A DNA stretch of 64,000 nucleotides from a bacterium (GTDB lineage: Bacteria > JAJVIF01). A program made the position numbers and the translations under genes. The stretch's first letter is position 1. Each line of letters opens with the position of its first letter. Shown here piece by piece: positions 45,404 to 54,405 of the stretch. Below the pieces are notes generated by a model. That model was not told the origin of the DNA. It ran no database searches and saw only the letters and a list, made by a program, of their open reading frames with translations. The DNA lies in NCBI GenBank assembly GCA_022072165.1, contig JAJVIF010000002.1:492063-556062 (forward strand), read 5' to 3'.

Positions 45404-46630
45404 CTACCAGCGCTTTTTCTTGGGGCGGGCGGCGCCGGCCGCCGGAGCTGCTGATCCTGCCGGACGGGCCTTACCGAGGATGTCAGCACCCTTTACCACT
45501 TTACGGGCTTCGACCGCCGGTGCACCAGTCCCCTCGCTGCCCTCCTCCGGCAGCCGGTGCAGCTGCGCGATGGTCGGGCTCTGATACGACGGGGCTTCAA
45601 TCTTGAGCTCTTCGGGCTCCGCCTGGAAGCCGATCAGCCCGAGTCGCTCACGACGCTTGTAGTAGACCACCAGGGCCTGCGCCGACACGAAGATGGAGGA
45701 ATACGCACCCGAGATCATCCCCGCGAGCATGACGGCATTGAATTCCTTCAGACCGCCAGCCCCACCCTGCAGGCTTTGTCCCACGAGCATGGAGATCAGC
45801 ACGAACCAGACCGTGAGGCTGGTGTAAATCGACCGGGTCAGCGTCTGGTTCAGCGAGAGATTGACCAGTGCGGGGAAATCTGCCTTGGGAAAGAGATGCA
45901 GATTCTCGCGAATGCGGTCGTAAATCACGATGGTGTCGTTAATGGAGTACCCGACGATCGTCAGGATAACCGCGACAAACCAAGAGTTGACCTCCCAGCC
46001 CAAGTGGTAGCTGGCGAAGGCCATGAAACCCAGGGCGATGATCACGTCATGGAACAACGCCAGGATGCCGAAGGCCGCGAAGTCGAGGCGCATCCGGATG
46101 GTGACGTAGACGAACACCATCAACATGCCCCAGAACAGACCTTCCAGCGCCTTGGTGATCAGTTCACCGGAGATCGTGGCGGAGACTTCCGAGATACTTT
46201 CGGTCTCTGCCATCGGCGGACCAAACTCGGATTCCAGGGCATCAAAGAGCTGCCCCAGCTTGTCCGCTCCTTCCGCGCCAGCCAGGGCGGCGGAGGCCCG
46301 GATCAGCACGGCGCGCTGGCCCTCGGATCCGCCGGAGATCTGTACGGTCGGTGCCTGCTGATCAATACCCCGGACGATCTCCTCGATCCGGCTGGCATTG
46401 ACCTTCTCGGCCGCCGCCCCTTCATAGGAGAAGCTGATCAGGGTGCCACCGGTAAAGTCGATCCCCAGCCGCAGCGGGGTACCGTACTTGCCGATGTTGA
46501 GCCCCATGTAGAGCAAGGTCACCAGGACAAAGATGCCGGAGATCGTGAACCAAAGCTGGCTTTTTCCAACCAGGTTCCAGGGCTGCCAGTCCAGCGACAT
46601 CTGACGAGGGGCGGGGGTGTTGGTGCTCAT
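45404..46630 (-). CDS. secF: Protein translocase subunit SecF
   Basis: SecF with SecD pulls proteins across the inner membrane using the proton gradient. The 408-residue product has six membrane helices, the first-strand signature GIDFTGGTLI near residues 57-66, a periplasmic domain, and the helix-4 region DTIVIYDRIRENL near 235-247. The C-terminus extends about 60 residues past the last helix and ends in a basic run RPKKKRW. Its ATG shares one base with the secD stop codon (TAATG), so the two are translationally coupled. No yajC is adjacent. Confidence 0.95.
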   Translation of the reverse strand: MSTNTPAPRQMSLDWQPWNLVGKSQLWFTISGIFVLVTLLYMGLNIGKYGTPLRLGIDFTGGTLISFSYEGAAAEKVNASRIEEIVRGIDQQAPTVQISGGSEGQRAVLIRASAALAGAEGADKLGQLFDALESEFGPPMAETESISEVSATISGELITKALEGLFWGMLMVFVYVTIRMRLDFAAFGILALFHDVIIALGFMAFASYHLGWEVNSWFVAVILTIVGYSINDTIVIYDRIRENLHLFPKADFPALVNLSLNQTLTRSIYTSLTVWFVLISMLVGQSLQGGAGGLKEFNAVMLAGMISGAYSSIFVSAQALVVYYKRRERLGLIGFQAEPEELKIEAPSYQSPTIAQLHRLPEEGSEGTGAPAVEARKVVKGADILGKARPAGSAAPAAGAARPKKKRW

Positions 46631-48003
46631 TAGCCGTTCACCACCTTTACGCCCGGGCCGAGCAGATGCGGGTTGTGAGTCGCCTTGTGTTGCAGGGTCA
46701 GAGTCATCCAGATGCGGGTTAAGAAGAGCGACGTGAACATCGAGAGGAGCACCCCCAGAATGAGGGTGACAGCGAAGCCCTTGATGGTCCCGGTCCCGAA
46801 GGAGTAGAGCAGGATGCCGGTAAAGATCGTCGTCAGGTGGCCATCCAGAATCGCCGGGAAGGCCCGCTCGAAGGCCAGATGCTGGGCGTGATGGAAGGCT
46901 TTCCCATCATTAAGTTCTTCCTTCATCCGCTCGAAGACGAGGATGTTGGAGTCCACCGCCATCCCGATGGAGAGGATGAAGCCGGCGATACCGGGCAGGG
47001 TGAGGGTGGCATCAAAGGCCGCCATGGCCCCCAGCGTGAGGAGGGAGTACATCACCAGTGCGAGGTCCGCCAGAATCCCCATGAGCCCGTAGATGATGAT
47101 CATGAAAATCGCCACCAGGGCGACACCAATGAGGAAACTTTCGGCGCTTGTCGTGATGGCCTGTTCGCCCAGGGTCGGACCCACTGTTTGCGAGGAGAGG
47201 AGCTTCAGCGACACCGGCAGCGCACCGGAGTTCAGCAGCACCGACAGGTCGCGGGCTTCTTCCATCGTGAAGCTGCCAGTGATGCGCCCGTTTCCTCCGA
47301 CAATCGGCGACTGGATCGTGGGGGAGGAGATGACACGGTTGTCGAGAATGATGCTGAACGGAAACCCGACATGCTTGGTGGTGAAAACCCCGAAGGCTTT
47401 CCCCCCCTCTTTGTTGAAGGTGAGGTTGACCTGGTAGTTGCCGCTGTCGGTGTCCATCGACATGCCGGCCTGCTTGAGCTGGCTTCCCTCAACGATGATC
47501 TTGCTCGGCGGCACCGTGATGATTTCCGTGTCCGCAGAAATGCCGGCTTCATCCGGGTCAGTCGAGGATTCCCCCTCGATGAGGATGACGGTCCCTTCCG
47601 GGAGATTCGGGCGGTCGGAGGTGTCGATGAAGCGGAGCATGGCGGTCCGGCCAATGCGCGACTTGATCCGCTCGGGGTCGGATTCGCCGGGGACCTGGAT
47701 CACGATCCGGTCGGTCCCCACCGCCTGCAGCACGATCTCTTTGACCCCTTCAGGGTCGATGCGCTTGCGCAGGATCTCGACAGTCCCGGTCATCATTTCC
47801 GGAGTAATGCCGGTGCTGCCTGGTGGCGGCTCGGCCAGATAAGTCAGGTCGACCCCGCCGCGCAGATCGAGCCCCAGGTTCAGGAACTCCTGCTCCTGGA
47901 GTCCCACCTGGCGGGCCTGGGACAGGCCAATGACCACTGCAAAGCAGCAGATGAGCGTCAGAATGAAGAGACCGGCTTCCCAGCTCCTGATGGGCGTTTG
48001 CAC
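46630..48003 (-). CDS. secD: Protein translocase subunit SecD
   Basis: The 457-residue product has an N-terminal membrane helix, the LGLDLRGGVDLTY signature near residues 45-57, a periplasmic P1-type region, and a C-terminal membrane block with GMAVDSNILVFERMKEEL near 367-384. The start is best placed at GTG 48003, preceded by GGGAGG at 7 nt; a longer frame upstream lacks support. A TATACT box on the same strand lies at 48091-48096. SecD and SecF form one operon. Confidence 0.94.
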   Translation of the reverse strand: MQTPIRSWEAGLFILTLICCFAVVIGLSQARQVGLQEQEFLNLGLDLRGGVDLTYLAEPPPGSTGITPEMMTGTVEILRKRIDPEGVKEIVLQAVGTDRIVIQVPGESDPERIKSRIGRTAMLRFIDTSDRPNLPEGTVILIEGESSTDPDEAGISADTEIITVPPSKIIVEGSQLKQAGMSMDTDSGNYQVNLTFNKEGGKAFGVFTTKHVGFPFSIILDNRVISSPTIQSPIVGGNGRITGSFTMEEARDLSVLLNSGALPVSLKLLSSQTVGPTLGEQAITTSAESFLIGVALVAIFMIIIYGLMGILADLALVMYSLLTLGAMAAFDATLTLPGIAGFILSIGMAVDSNILVFERMKEELNDGKAFHHAQHLAFERAFPAILDGHLTTIFTGILLYSFGTGTIKGFAVTLILGVLLSMFTSLFLTRIWMTLTLQHKATHNPHLLGPGVKVVNG

Positions 48004-48090
48004 GCGCACCCCTCCCGTGTCGGTCCCCGTGCCGGGTGATTGGTCCGGGGGACACACAAATACGCGGGCCACGCGGGCCCGGAACCGGAC

Positions 48091-48096
48091 AGTATA
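48091..48096 (-). promoter_or_regulatory. Candidate promoter -10 box of secDF
   Basis: TATACT on the minus strand lies about 88 nt upstream of the secD start. No strong -35 box is visible. Confidence 0.45.
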
Positions 48097-48129
48097 GCAA
48101 CTTCAGCCCTTTTGGCGGCAGGTCCGGTG

Positions 48130-48135
48130 TACGAT
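48130..48135 (+). promoter_or_regulatory. Probable leaderless -10 box of the FMN reductase gene
   Basis: TACGAT ends 7 nt before ATG 48143, with no Shine-Dalgarno. Confidence 0.55.
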
Positions 48136-48142
48136 CCCCGTT

Positions 48143-48691
48143 ATGACACTCACCCTCCTTGGCTTCGCCGGGTCCCTGCGACGCGATTCCTTTAATCACC
48201 GGCTGCTGGAGGTCTGTCAGACACTCCTCCCCGAGGGAGTGGAACTGGAGCTGATTCGGCTCCACGACCTCCCCCTGTTCAACGCCGACATCGAAGACCC
48301 GTTGCCGGCAGGAGTCGCGGCCTTTAAGGCGCGGGTTGCGGCTGCCGATGGCCTGGTGATCGCCTCGCCGGAATACAACTGGGGGATGACCGGCGTACTG
48401 AAAAACGCTCTTGACTGGGGCTCGCGGCCCGCGGGGCAAAATGTCTGGGCGGGGAAGCCGGTGGCGATTTTCGGGGCAAGTCCCGGCTACCTCGGGACCG
48501 TGAAGGGGCAGCTGATGACCCGACAGGTCTGCTGGGCGCTCGATATGCAGGTGCTCTCCAAGCCCGAAGCCATCATTCCGTCGGTGCATGAAAAGTTCGA
48601 TGAGTCGGGGCAGTTCACCGACGAGCGGACCCGCAAGCTTCTCTCCCGCCTGCTGGAAGGGCTCGTCACCCTGTGCCAGCAGTCCGCTTAA
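48143..48691 (+). CDS. NAD(P)H-dependent FMN/quinone reductase
   Basis: The 182-residue product has a flavodoxin-like fold with the FMN-phosphate loop GSLRRDSFNHRL near residues 8-19 and the second FMN-binding motif SPEYNWGMTGVLKNALDW near 76-93. This is the ChrR/azoreductase-type family that reduces quinones, chromate or azo compounds with NADPH. Its stop codon overlaps by 4 nt the stop of the convergent transporter gene (48688-48691). Confidence 0.9.
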   Translation: MTLTLLGFAGSLRRDSFNHRLLEVCQTLLPEGVELELIRLHDLPLFNADIEDPLPAGVAAFKARVAAADGLVIASPEYNWGMTGVLKNALDWGSRPAGQNVWAGKPVAIFGASPGYLGTVKGQLMTRQVCWALDMQVLSKPEAIIPSVHEKFDESGQFTDERTRKLLSRLLEGLVTLCQQSA

Positions 48692-50574
48692 TCCAGGTGG
48701 TACCGGACTGAGGTCACCACGACGTTTCTGCGGAAACTGAGGTAGGTCCGGATCATCACGGCGGTCTGGTTGTGGAGCAGACTTTCCCACCAGTGCGCTG
48801 TCACAAACTCCGGCAGGACTACCGTGATGAAGTCGGAGTCTTCGCGCTGCACGGTGTCCAGGTACGCCAGGAGGGGCTCCAGGATCGAGCGATAGGGCGA
48901 CTCCAGGATCACCAGCGTGGTTCCCAGCCCCCAGTCGGGCCAGCGCTCCTCCAGCTTTTCAGTCATGGTCGGATTGAGATTTACATACACCGCCCGGACA
49001 TCATCCGGCGACAGCGACTGGGCGTACTGCATCGCCTTCACGACGGAGAACTGGATCCCGCCAATGGGGATGATGACCGTGTGATGCACTTTCACCGGGT
49101 CGGTTTCCGGCGGGGCTTTCCCCTCCAGGGTCAGCTGCTCGGCGACCTCCGCGTAGTGCGCCTTGATGCTGCGGAAGATCCAGATCATGAACGGGATCAA
49201 AAAGACGACGATCCAGGCGCCCTGCGTGAATTTCGTATAGGCGATCACGCCCAGCACGATCCCGGTCAGGAGGCCGCCGAAGCTGTTAATCACGCAGCTG
49301 TAGAACCACCCCTGCGGGCGCTCCCGGACCCACTTCCTCACCATGCCGACCTGAGCCAGCGTAAAGCCCAGGAACACGCCTACGGCATAGAGCGGAATCA
49401 GCTTGTGCGTATCGCCCCTGAAAATCACGATCAGCAGAAAGCTGATCAGGGCGAGGATCACAATGCCATTGGTGAAGACCAGCTTGTCGCCCATGGTGGC
49501 GAACTGCCGGGGAAGGTAGCCATCCTTGGCCAGCAGTGAGGCCAGACGCGGGAAACCGGCGAACGCCGTATTCGCCGCCAGCAGCAGCACCACCATCGTC
49601 GCGAACTGAATCAGGTAGAAGAACGCCCCGCGCTCGCCGGAGACGGCTTCCGCCACCTGCGACACCACGGTGCGATACCCCTCCTGTTCGGCAGAGTAGG
49701 GCAGGACGTGATACTGGACCGCGAGGAAGCTGACTCCGATAAACAACGTCCCGAGGATCAGGCTCATAAAAGCCATGACCTTCGCTGCGTTCCGACTCTC
49801 CGGCGCTTTGAAGGCGCCGGTGCCGTTGGAAATCGCTTCCAGTCCGGTGAGGGCCGCGCACCCGGAACTAAATGCGCGCAGCACCAGCAGCGGCGTCACC
49901 GCCATCGCCAGACGCCCTTCGTGCAGAAACTCCATATGCTCCGGGGGATAGGTCAACGGAGTGATGTCGCCAGTGAGGTACCGCATGACCCCCCAGCCGA
50001 CCAGGATCAGCATCGAGCCGATGAAGATGTAGCTGGGGATTGCGAAAATGGCTCCGGCCTCCCGGACCCCCCGCAGATTCCCGAGCATCACCAGCAGAAT
50101 CGCCGCCCCCGCCAGGGGGACGCGAAACTCATTGAGCGAGGGCACTGCTGAGACCAGCGCTGCGATGCCCGCCGCACTGGAGACCGCGACCGTCATCGTG
50201 TAGTCGATAAGAAGCGCTGCCCCAGCGACATTCCCCGCCAGGGGCGAGAGATGCTCCTTAGCCACCGCATACGCGCCCCCCCCTTCGGGGTACGCAAAAA
50301 TCACCTGCCGGTAACTCAGGGTCACCAGGGCGATGAGAATCGAAATCCCAATGGCGATCGGCAGGGTCAGCGGCACGGCGGCAGCCGTCGCCAGCGTCAG
50401 GACCATCAGGATTTCTTCGGTGGCGTACGCGGTCGAGGAGAGGGCGTCCGACGCGAAAATCGCCAGCGCGATTGGGTTGCTCAGACGCTCGTGGGCGACC
50501 TGCGCGGAACGCAGCGGCGTGCCGATGAGCCAGCGCTTGAAGATCCGCAGTACCGGGTCGTGCTTTTCAGCCAT
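48688..50574 (-). CDS. kimA: KimA/YdaO-like APC-superfamily transporter with cytoplasmic C-terminal domain
   Basis: The 628-residue product has 12 membrane helices of the APC superfamily with an early SSTAYATEEIL near residues 44-54 and FAYPEGGGAYAVAKEHL near 93-109. A soluble C-terminal domain of about 150 residues ends in RNVVVTSVRYHLD. The domain order and the PEFV-HWWESLLHNQTA region match KimA, a high-affinity potassium importer controlled by cyclic di-AMP in Bacillus; other YdaO relatives may move amino acids, so substrate is inference. ATG 50574 has only a weak ribosome site. A TATACT box lies at 50625-50630. Confidence 0.87.
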   Translation of the reverse strand: MAEKHDPVLRIFKRWLIGTPLRSAQVAHERLSNPIALAIFASDALSSTAYATEEILMVLTLATAAAVPLTLPIAIGISILIALVTLSYRQVIFAYPEGGGAYAVAKEHLSPLAGNVAGAALLIDYTMTVAVSSAAGIAALVSAVPSLNEFRVPLAGAAILLVMLGNLRGVREAGAIFAIPSYIFIGSMLILVGWGVMRYLTGDITPLTYPPEHMEFLHEGRLAMAVTPLLVLRAFSSGCAALTGLEAISNGTGAFKAPESRNAAKVMAFMSLILGTLFIGVSFLAVQYHVLPYSAEQEGYRTVVSQVAEAVSGERGAFFYLIQFATMVVLLLAANTAFAGFPRLASLLAKDGYLPRQFATMGDKLVFTNGIVILALISFLLIVIFRGDTHKLIPLYAVGVFLGFTLAQVGMVRKWVRERPQGWFYSCVINSFGGLLTGIVLGVIAYTKFTQGAWIVVFLIPFMIWIFRSIKAHYAEVAEQLTLEGKAPPETDPVKVHHTVIIPIGGIQFSVVKAMQYAQSLSPDDVRAVYVNLNPTMTEKLEERWPDWGLGTTLVILESPYRSILEPLLAYLDTVQREDSDFITVVLPEFVTAHWWESLLHNQTAVMIRTYLSFRRNVVVTSVRYHLD

Positions 50575-50624
50575 GGTCTCTGGGCGGACCCGTCGCAGAC
50601 CCCAAGGGTCACACGGGACGGGTG

Positions 50625-50630
50625 AGTATA
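50625..50630 (-). promoter_or_regulatory. Candidate promoter -10 box of the KimA-like gene
   Basis: TATACT on the minus strand lies about 50 nt before the start codon. The leader shows no riboswitch that I can recognise. Confidence 0.45.
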
Positions 50631-50747
50631 GTCTCCCTGCGTCCCAGACCCACGCCTGGCAGGCAGTCATGGGTGGTGAGACGGCGTGATACACTGCGTG
50701 GTTGCGCCCCTGGTACCGGGGCCAACGTCAGGGAGGTGCACCGCAGG

Positions 50748-51101
50748 ATGCCCATGAACAAACCGGCCATCGATGATCTGCTGGCCCAGATTCCGTCGTA
50801 CTACGAACTGACCGTGGCGTCCGCCCTGCGGGCCCGCGAGATCAAAATCGGCAACCGGGAACATCCCCAGCCGCTGCAGACGTCACTGGAAGAAGTGACC
50901 GAAGGCAAGATCGAGACCTACTACGAAGCCATCGCGGCTCCGACCCAGGAAGAACTCCCCCTGGAAGCCCCTGCCGCCCTCCCCGCACCGCCGGTCCTCT
51001 CCCTGGAAGCGCCAGCGGAGGCGATTGCTGAAGCGACTTCTGCTCAGGCAGACGAAGCGGCGCCAGCGGAGGCAGATGACACGACTCCCGCTGAGGAGTA
51101 A
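50748..51101 (+). CDS. rpoZ: DNA-directed RNA polymerase omega subunit (extended)
   Basis: Omega helps assemble the polymerase core. The 117-residue product has the omega domain in its first 60 residues: DDLLAQIPSYYELTVASALRA, then an insert, then PLQTSLEEVTEGKI, which replaces the usual ALxEIAxGKI motif. The remaining 55 residues are an Ala/Pro/Glu-rich acidic tail not found in most omegas. A GGGAGG sequence lies 11 nt before ATG 50748. It is followed by an intrinsic terminator and then coaBC, the usual neighbour. Confidence 0.85.
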   Translation: MPMNKPAIDDLLAQIPSYYELTVASALRAREIKIGNREHPQPLQTSLEEVTEGKIETYYEAIAAPTQEELPLEAPAALPAPPVLSLEAPAEAIAEATSAQADEAAPAEADDTTPAEE

Positions 51102-51138
51102 TGCTCCGCCAGCGCAGCAGCAACACCCATCGCACGGA

Positions 51139-51164
51139 GGCGACCCACCGCAGGGTCGCCTTTT
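51139..51164 (+). terminator. Intrinsic terminator after rpoZ
   Basis: An 8-bp stem (51139-51146 with 51153-51160) with a 6-nt loop is followed directly by TTTT. Confidence 0.88.
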
Positions 51165-51257
51165 CGCTGCCAGGCGCGTCCGAATAACCCACTTCCACTG
51201 CTACACTGACCTGTTGCGGACCGAACCTCGGCTGCACAAGGAGCATCACACTTCCCG

Positions 51258-52508
51258 ATGACCGGCGCACCGGCGACCATCCTGTTGGGGATTGGCGGTT
51301 CCATCGCGGCTTACAAGGCCTGCGATCTGATCCGGCTGCTGCGGGAGCCAGGCCACCGGGTCATTCCGGTAATGACCCGGGCCGCCACCCGACTGATCTC
51401 CCCCCTGACCATTGGCGTCCTGGCGGGCGAACCGGTCTATGTGAATCCTTTTGATCCCAAACACAACGAAGGGGTCGACCACATCGGGCTGGTCCAGGAA
51501 GCCGATCTCTACTGCATCGCACCGGCGACCGCCAGCCTGATCACCCGACTGGCCCTCGGGCTGGGATCCGATTACCCCTCCCTGGTGGGCTTGGCGTTTC
51601 CTCGCCCCTGGGTCCTGGCCCCCGCCATGAATACCCGGATGCTGCTCAACCCCGTGATCCAGGAGCACCTGGCGACCCTGCGCCAGCGGGGAGTCTGGAT
51701 CGTGGAGCCCGCGTCCGGACTGCTAGCCTGCGGGGAGATCGGGGCTGGGAAGCTCGCCCCGGTCGAGGCGATTCGCGACGCTGTCTTCGCGACCCTGGCC
51801 CAACGACACTCCATGACGGACCTGCGGGTCCTGATTACGGCGGGCGGCACCCGGGAGCCCATCGATGCCGTCCGCTATGTCGGCAACCGCTCCTCCGGAC
51901 GGATGGGCTTTGCGCTCGCTGATACCGCCGCCCAGCGGGGAGCCTCGGTGACTCTTGTCACGACCGTCGAGCCTCCCCCCTTACCGGGCCGGGTGACCGT
52001 CATCCGCGTGGAAACAGCTGCCCAGATGCAGGCCGCACTGGAAGTGGAGCAGGCAAGTCACGACGTGCTCGTCATGGCTGCCGCAGTCGCGGATTACACC
52101 CTGGAGCCCTGGGAGGGCAAACTCCATCGCCATGAGACCGGCGCTCTCACACTGGAGCTCCAGCCGGCTCCCGACCTGCTGGCGATGCTGGTCGCACAAC
52201 GTCGCCCAGGCCAGCAGATCGTTGGCTTCGCTGCTGAAGTCGGGGATCTTGCGACCCGGGCGCGGGAGAAATTCTTACGCAAGGGCTGCGACCTCCTGGT
52301 CGCCAACGATGTCTCCCAGCCCGGTATTGGCTTCGGGAGTCAGGAGAATGCGGTGCTGGTGATCACCGGCGCTGCGCCGTTCGAGCAGCATGTCATCGAC
52401 CGGGCCCCGAAAGCGGCCATCGCAGATCAACTCTGGACGCTGATCCTGCAGCAACGGCAGGCACGTTCGGCAGCAGACAAAGGAGCCTTCCATGCGGCAG
52501 CCAGTTAA
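51258..52508 (+). CDS. coaBC: Bifunctional phosphopantothenoylcysteine synthetase/decarboxylase
   Basis: CoaBC makes two steps of coenzyme A synthesis. The 416-residue protein has an N-terminal flavin decarboxylase half (GIGGSIAAYKA near residues 10-20, the catalytic His in HIGL near 75, PAMNTRM near 119-125, and the substrate clamp ACGEIGAGKL near 157-166). The C-terminal CTP-dependent ligase half has TAGGTREPID near 198-207, VGNRSSGRMG near 212-221 and VANDVSQPGIGFGS near 351-364. It is complete. AAGGAG lies about 12 nt before ATG. Its end overlaps the start of the next gene by 17 nt. Confidence 0.96.
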   Translation: MTGAPATILLGIGGSIAAYKACDLIRLLREPGHRVIPVMTRAATRLISPLTIGVLAGEPVYVNPFDPKHNEGVDHIGLVQEADLYCIAPATASLITRLALGLGSDYPSLVGLAFPRPWVLAPAMNTRMLLNPVIQEHLATLRQRGVWIVEPASGLLACGEIGAGKLAPVEAIRDAVFATLAQRHSMTDLRVLITAGGTREPIDAVRYVGNRSSGRMGFALADTAAQRGASVTLVTTVEPPPLPGRVTVIRVETAAQMQAALEVEQASHDVLVMAAAVADYTLEPWEGKLHRHETGALTLELQPAPDLLAMLVAQRRPGQQIVGFAAEVGDLATRAREKFLRKGCDLLVANDVSQPGIGFGSQENAVLVITGAAPFEQHVIDRAPKAAIADQLWTLILQQRQARSAADKGAFHAAAS

Positions 52509-53514
52509 GTCAGGATTTGTACCGGGCGTCATCGCCGGACTCGTCGGCGGGGTCCTCCTCTCTGCGACCGTCGCGACCGCGGCAGGGACCACCCTGTTCC
52601 ATCCGCAGATTGGCCAGGTCAATGGCACCAAAATCACTGAGAGCCAGCTCCTCTGGTATCTCTTCAGCCGCGAGAGCGAAGATGTTGTAAAGGACCTGGT
52701 CTTCTTCAGCATCCTCGCCGGCGAAGCACCGAAGCTCGGCGTCAGTGTCGATCCCGCGAAAGCGGAGTCGATTCTGCAGGAAGTTCACGGTGACCGGGGG
52801 TCGCTGATCTTCCAGTCGCTGGACAAGACTGAGGTCAAGGCGGCCCTGGTGCGGGAGCTGACCGCCCGCGAAGTGCTCAAAGCGAAGAAGGCCCAACTGG
52901 CGAAAGACCCGGCCTTCGCGGTCACCGAAGAGGAGATCGTCAACGCCTATCTGCAGAACACCGCCAAAATGCAGATTCCGGAACAGGTCCTGCTGTCGGT
53001 CATCAACACCAGCAACCTGAAGTCCGCCGAAGCCGCCCTGAAGGACCTCAAAGCAGGCAAGTCCTTCGCCGAAGTCGCGAAGAGCTACAGTGAGGATGAA
53101 GTCACCAAGGACATCGGCGGCAAGATCGACCGGCCCATCCCCAAGGGCATCTACTTCCGCGGACCGTTCAAGAAGCTCGACGAGATCGCGTTCAAGCTCA
53201 CCAAGGGACAGCACTCGGAAGTGATCCCGGCGGCGGATCAGTACTTCATCATCCAGGTCGATGAGCGGATCGCCGCCAAGGACATCACCCTTGATGAAGC
53301 CCGGCCCAAACTGAAGGCCACCATCGAGGACATCAAGATCGCCCCGGCCGTGGGCGAGTGGCTGCAATCCATCGGGGAGCTGGCGGACCTTTCCATCACC
53401 TACCCCATCTTCGAAGTCACGGCTCAGGACTTGCGGAATCTCGACAAGGCCGCAGAGCGGGCCACCAGTAAGGATAGCGACAAGGACGCGAACGGCGCAC
53501 CGGCCACACCCTAA
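52492..53514 (+). CDS. Parvulin-type peptidyl-prolyl isomerase, membrane-anchored or periplasmic
   Basis: The 340-residue product has an N-terminal hydrophobic segment (residues 9-30, a signal anchor or signal peptide), a SurA-like helical region, and a PpiC rotamase domain around residues 160-265 with SFAEVAKSYSEDEVTKDIGG and the HSEVIPAADQYFIIQVDE closing strand. It should fold exported proteins next to the Sec machinery. AAAGGAG lies 7 nt before ATG, within coaBC. Confidence 0.9.
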   Translation: MRQPVKSGFVPGVIAGLVGGVLLSATVATAAGTTLFHPQIGQVNGTKITESQLLWYLFSRESEDVVKDLVFFSILAGEAPKLGVSVDPAKAESILQEVHGDRGSLIFQSLDKTEVKAALVRELTAREVLKAKKAQLAKDPAFAVTEEEIVNAYLQNTAKMQIPEQVLLSVINTSNLKSAEAALKDLKAGKSFAEVAKSYSEDEVTKDIGGKIDRPIPKGIYFRGPFKKLDEIAFKLTKGQHSEVIPAADQYFIIQVDERIAAKDITLDEARPKLKATIEDIKIAPAVGEWLQSIGELADLSITYPIFEVTAQDLRNLDKAAERATSKDSDKDANGAPATP

Positions 53515-53538
53515 CTTTTCCCTCCGGAGGGCACCATC

Positions 53539-54375
53539 ATGCGCCATCTCAGGACAATCACCGGCTGCCTGCTGGCAGCCGGACTCCTCATGTCGACTGC
53601 CGACGCCGCCCCCCGGAGCGGACGCTTCGGGGACAAGAAGCCGAAGCCTGCCCCTGCTCCCCCTTCAGCGCCTGCCGCACCAGCAGAGGCGGAGCCAACA
53701 GGGACCATCCCTGATTCAGGACGGGGAAAAGGGAAGCCGACCGCCGATCGGGCGAGCCTGACCCCTGCGCTGGTCCTCGCGAACATGATCTACTTCGAGT
53801 TCGCACAGGGTGTCATCGACTACCAGGTGGAAGTCATCGAGACCGAAACGGACCTGCGCAGCGATGCCAAAGCCACTACCCGCAAGCAGATCTACTTCCT
53901 CAGTCCGGCCACGACCCTCACCCTCCAGGATGGCAAAGCGCTCAACATCCTGAGTGCGGAGCTGTTTGGTCGCTTCCTGGATGGCGTGGACCTCGCCTTC
54001 GAAAAGGATGAGGTGGTCAACGGCATCCCCTGCTACGTCGTGCGGGTCAACCCCAAGGAGGGGGCTTTTAAGGACAACGCCAAGTACTACTACCTGGCTC
54101 AGGATGACTTTCGCAAGATCCGCATTCGCGCCATCAAGAGCGACTCCATCCAGCAGAAGAAGTACTGGTTCATCAACGACTTCAGTTACCGGACCACCGA
54201 CGAGGGCTTTCTGCTCCTCTCCAGCACTCAGGCTCGCCTGGAGACCTGGGAACAGATCGCCATCACCTCGACCCAGGCAACCTTTCAAAAGTACGCCATC
54301 AACCGGGGGCTGGATGCCAGCTTCTTTACTCCCTACCTGAAAGACATGAAGTTCGACGACTCCTACAAAGATTAG
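53539..54375 (+). CDS. Secreted LolA-like/outer-membrane lipoprotein-sorting-type protein
   Basis: The 278-residue product has a signal peptide (residues 1-23), a Pro/Ala/Lys-rich linker, and a C-terminal domain of about 200 residues with the strand pattern of LolA/LolB-like folds: KQIYFLSP, DEVVNGIPCYVVRVNP, YYYLAQDDFRKIRIRAI and YKYWFIND-like strands. Such proteins bind lipids in the periplasm. GGAGGG sits 7 nt before ATG. It follows the parvulin gene by 24 nt, likely in one operon, both serving envelope assembly. The LolA link is by fold only. Confidence 0.7.
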   Translation: MRHLRTITGCLLAAGLLMSTADAAPRSGRFGDKKPKPAPAPPSAPAAPAEAEPTGTIPDSGRGKGKPTADRASLTPALVLANMIYFEFAQGVIDYQVEVIETETDLRSDAKATTRKQIYFLSPATTLTLQDGKALNILSAELFGRFLDGVDLAFEKDEVVNGIPCYVVRVNPKEGAFKDNAKYYYLAQDDFRKIRIRAIKSDSIQQKKYWFINDFSYRTTDEGFLLLSSTQARLETWEQIAITSTQATFQKYAINRGLDASFFTPYLKDMKFDDSYKD

Positions 54376-54405
54376 TCAGCGTCTGTCAGTGGTCACGGCG
54401 ACGGA

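Noticed and set aside
46837-48039. Plus-strand frame opposite secD
   Set aside because: Low-complexity, charged translation typical of a shadow; secD is certain.
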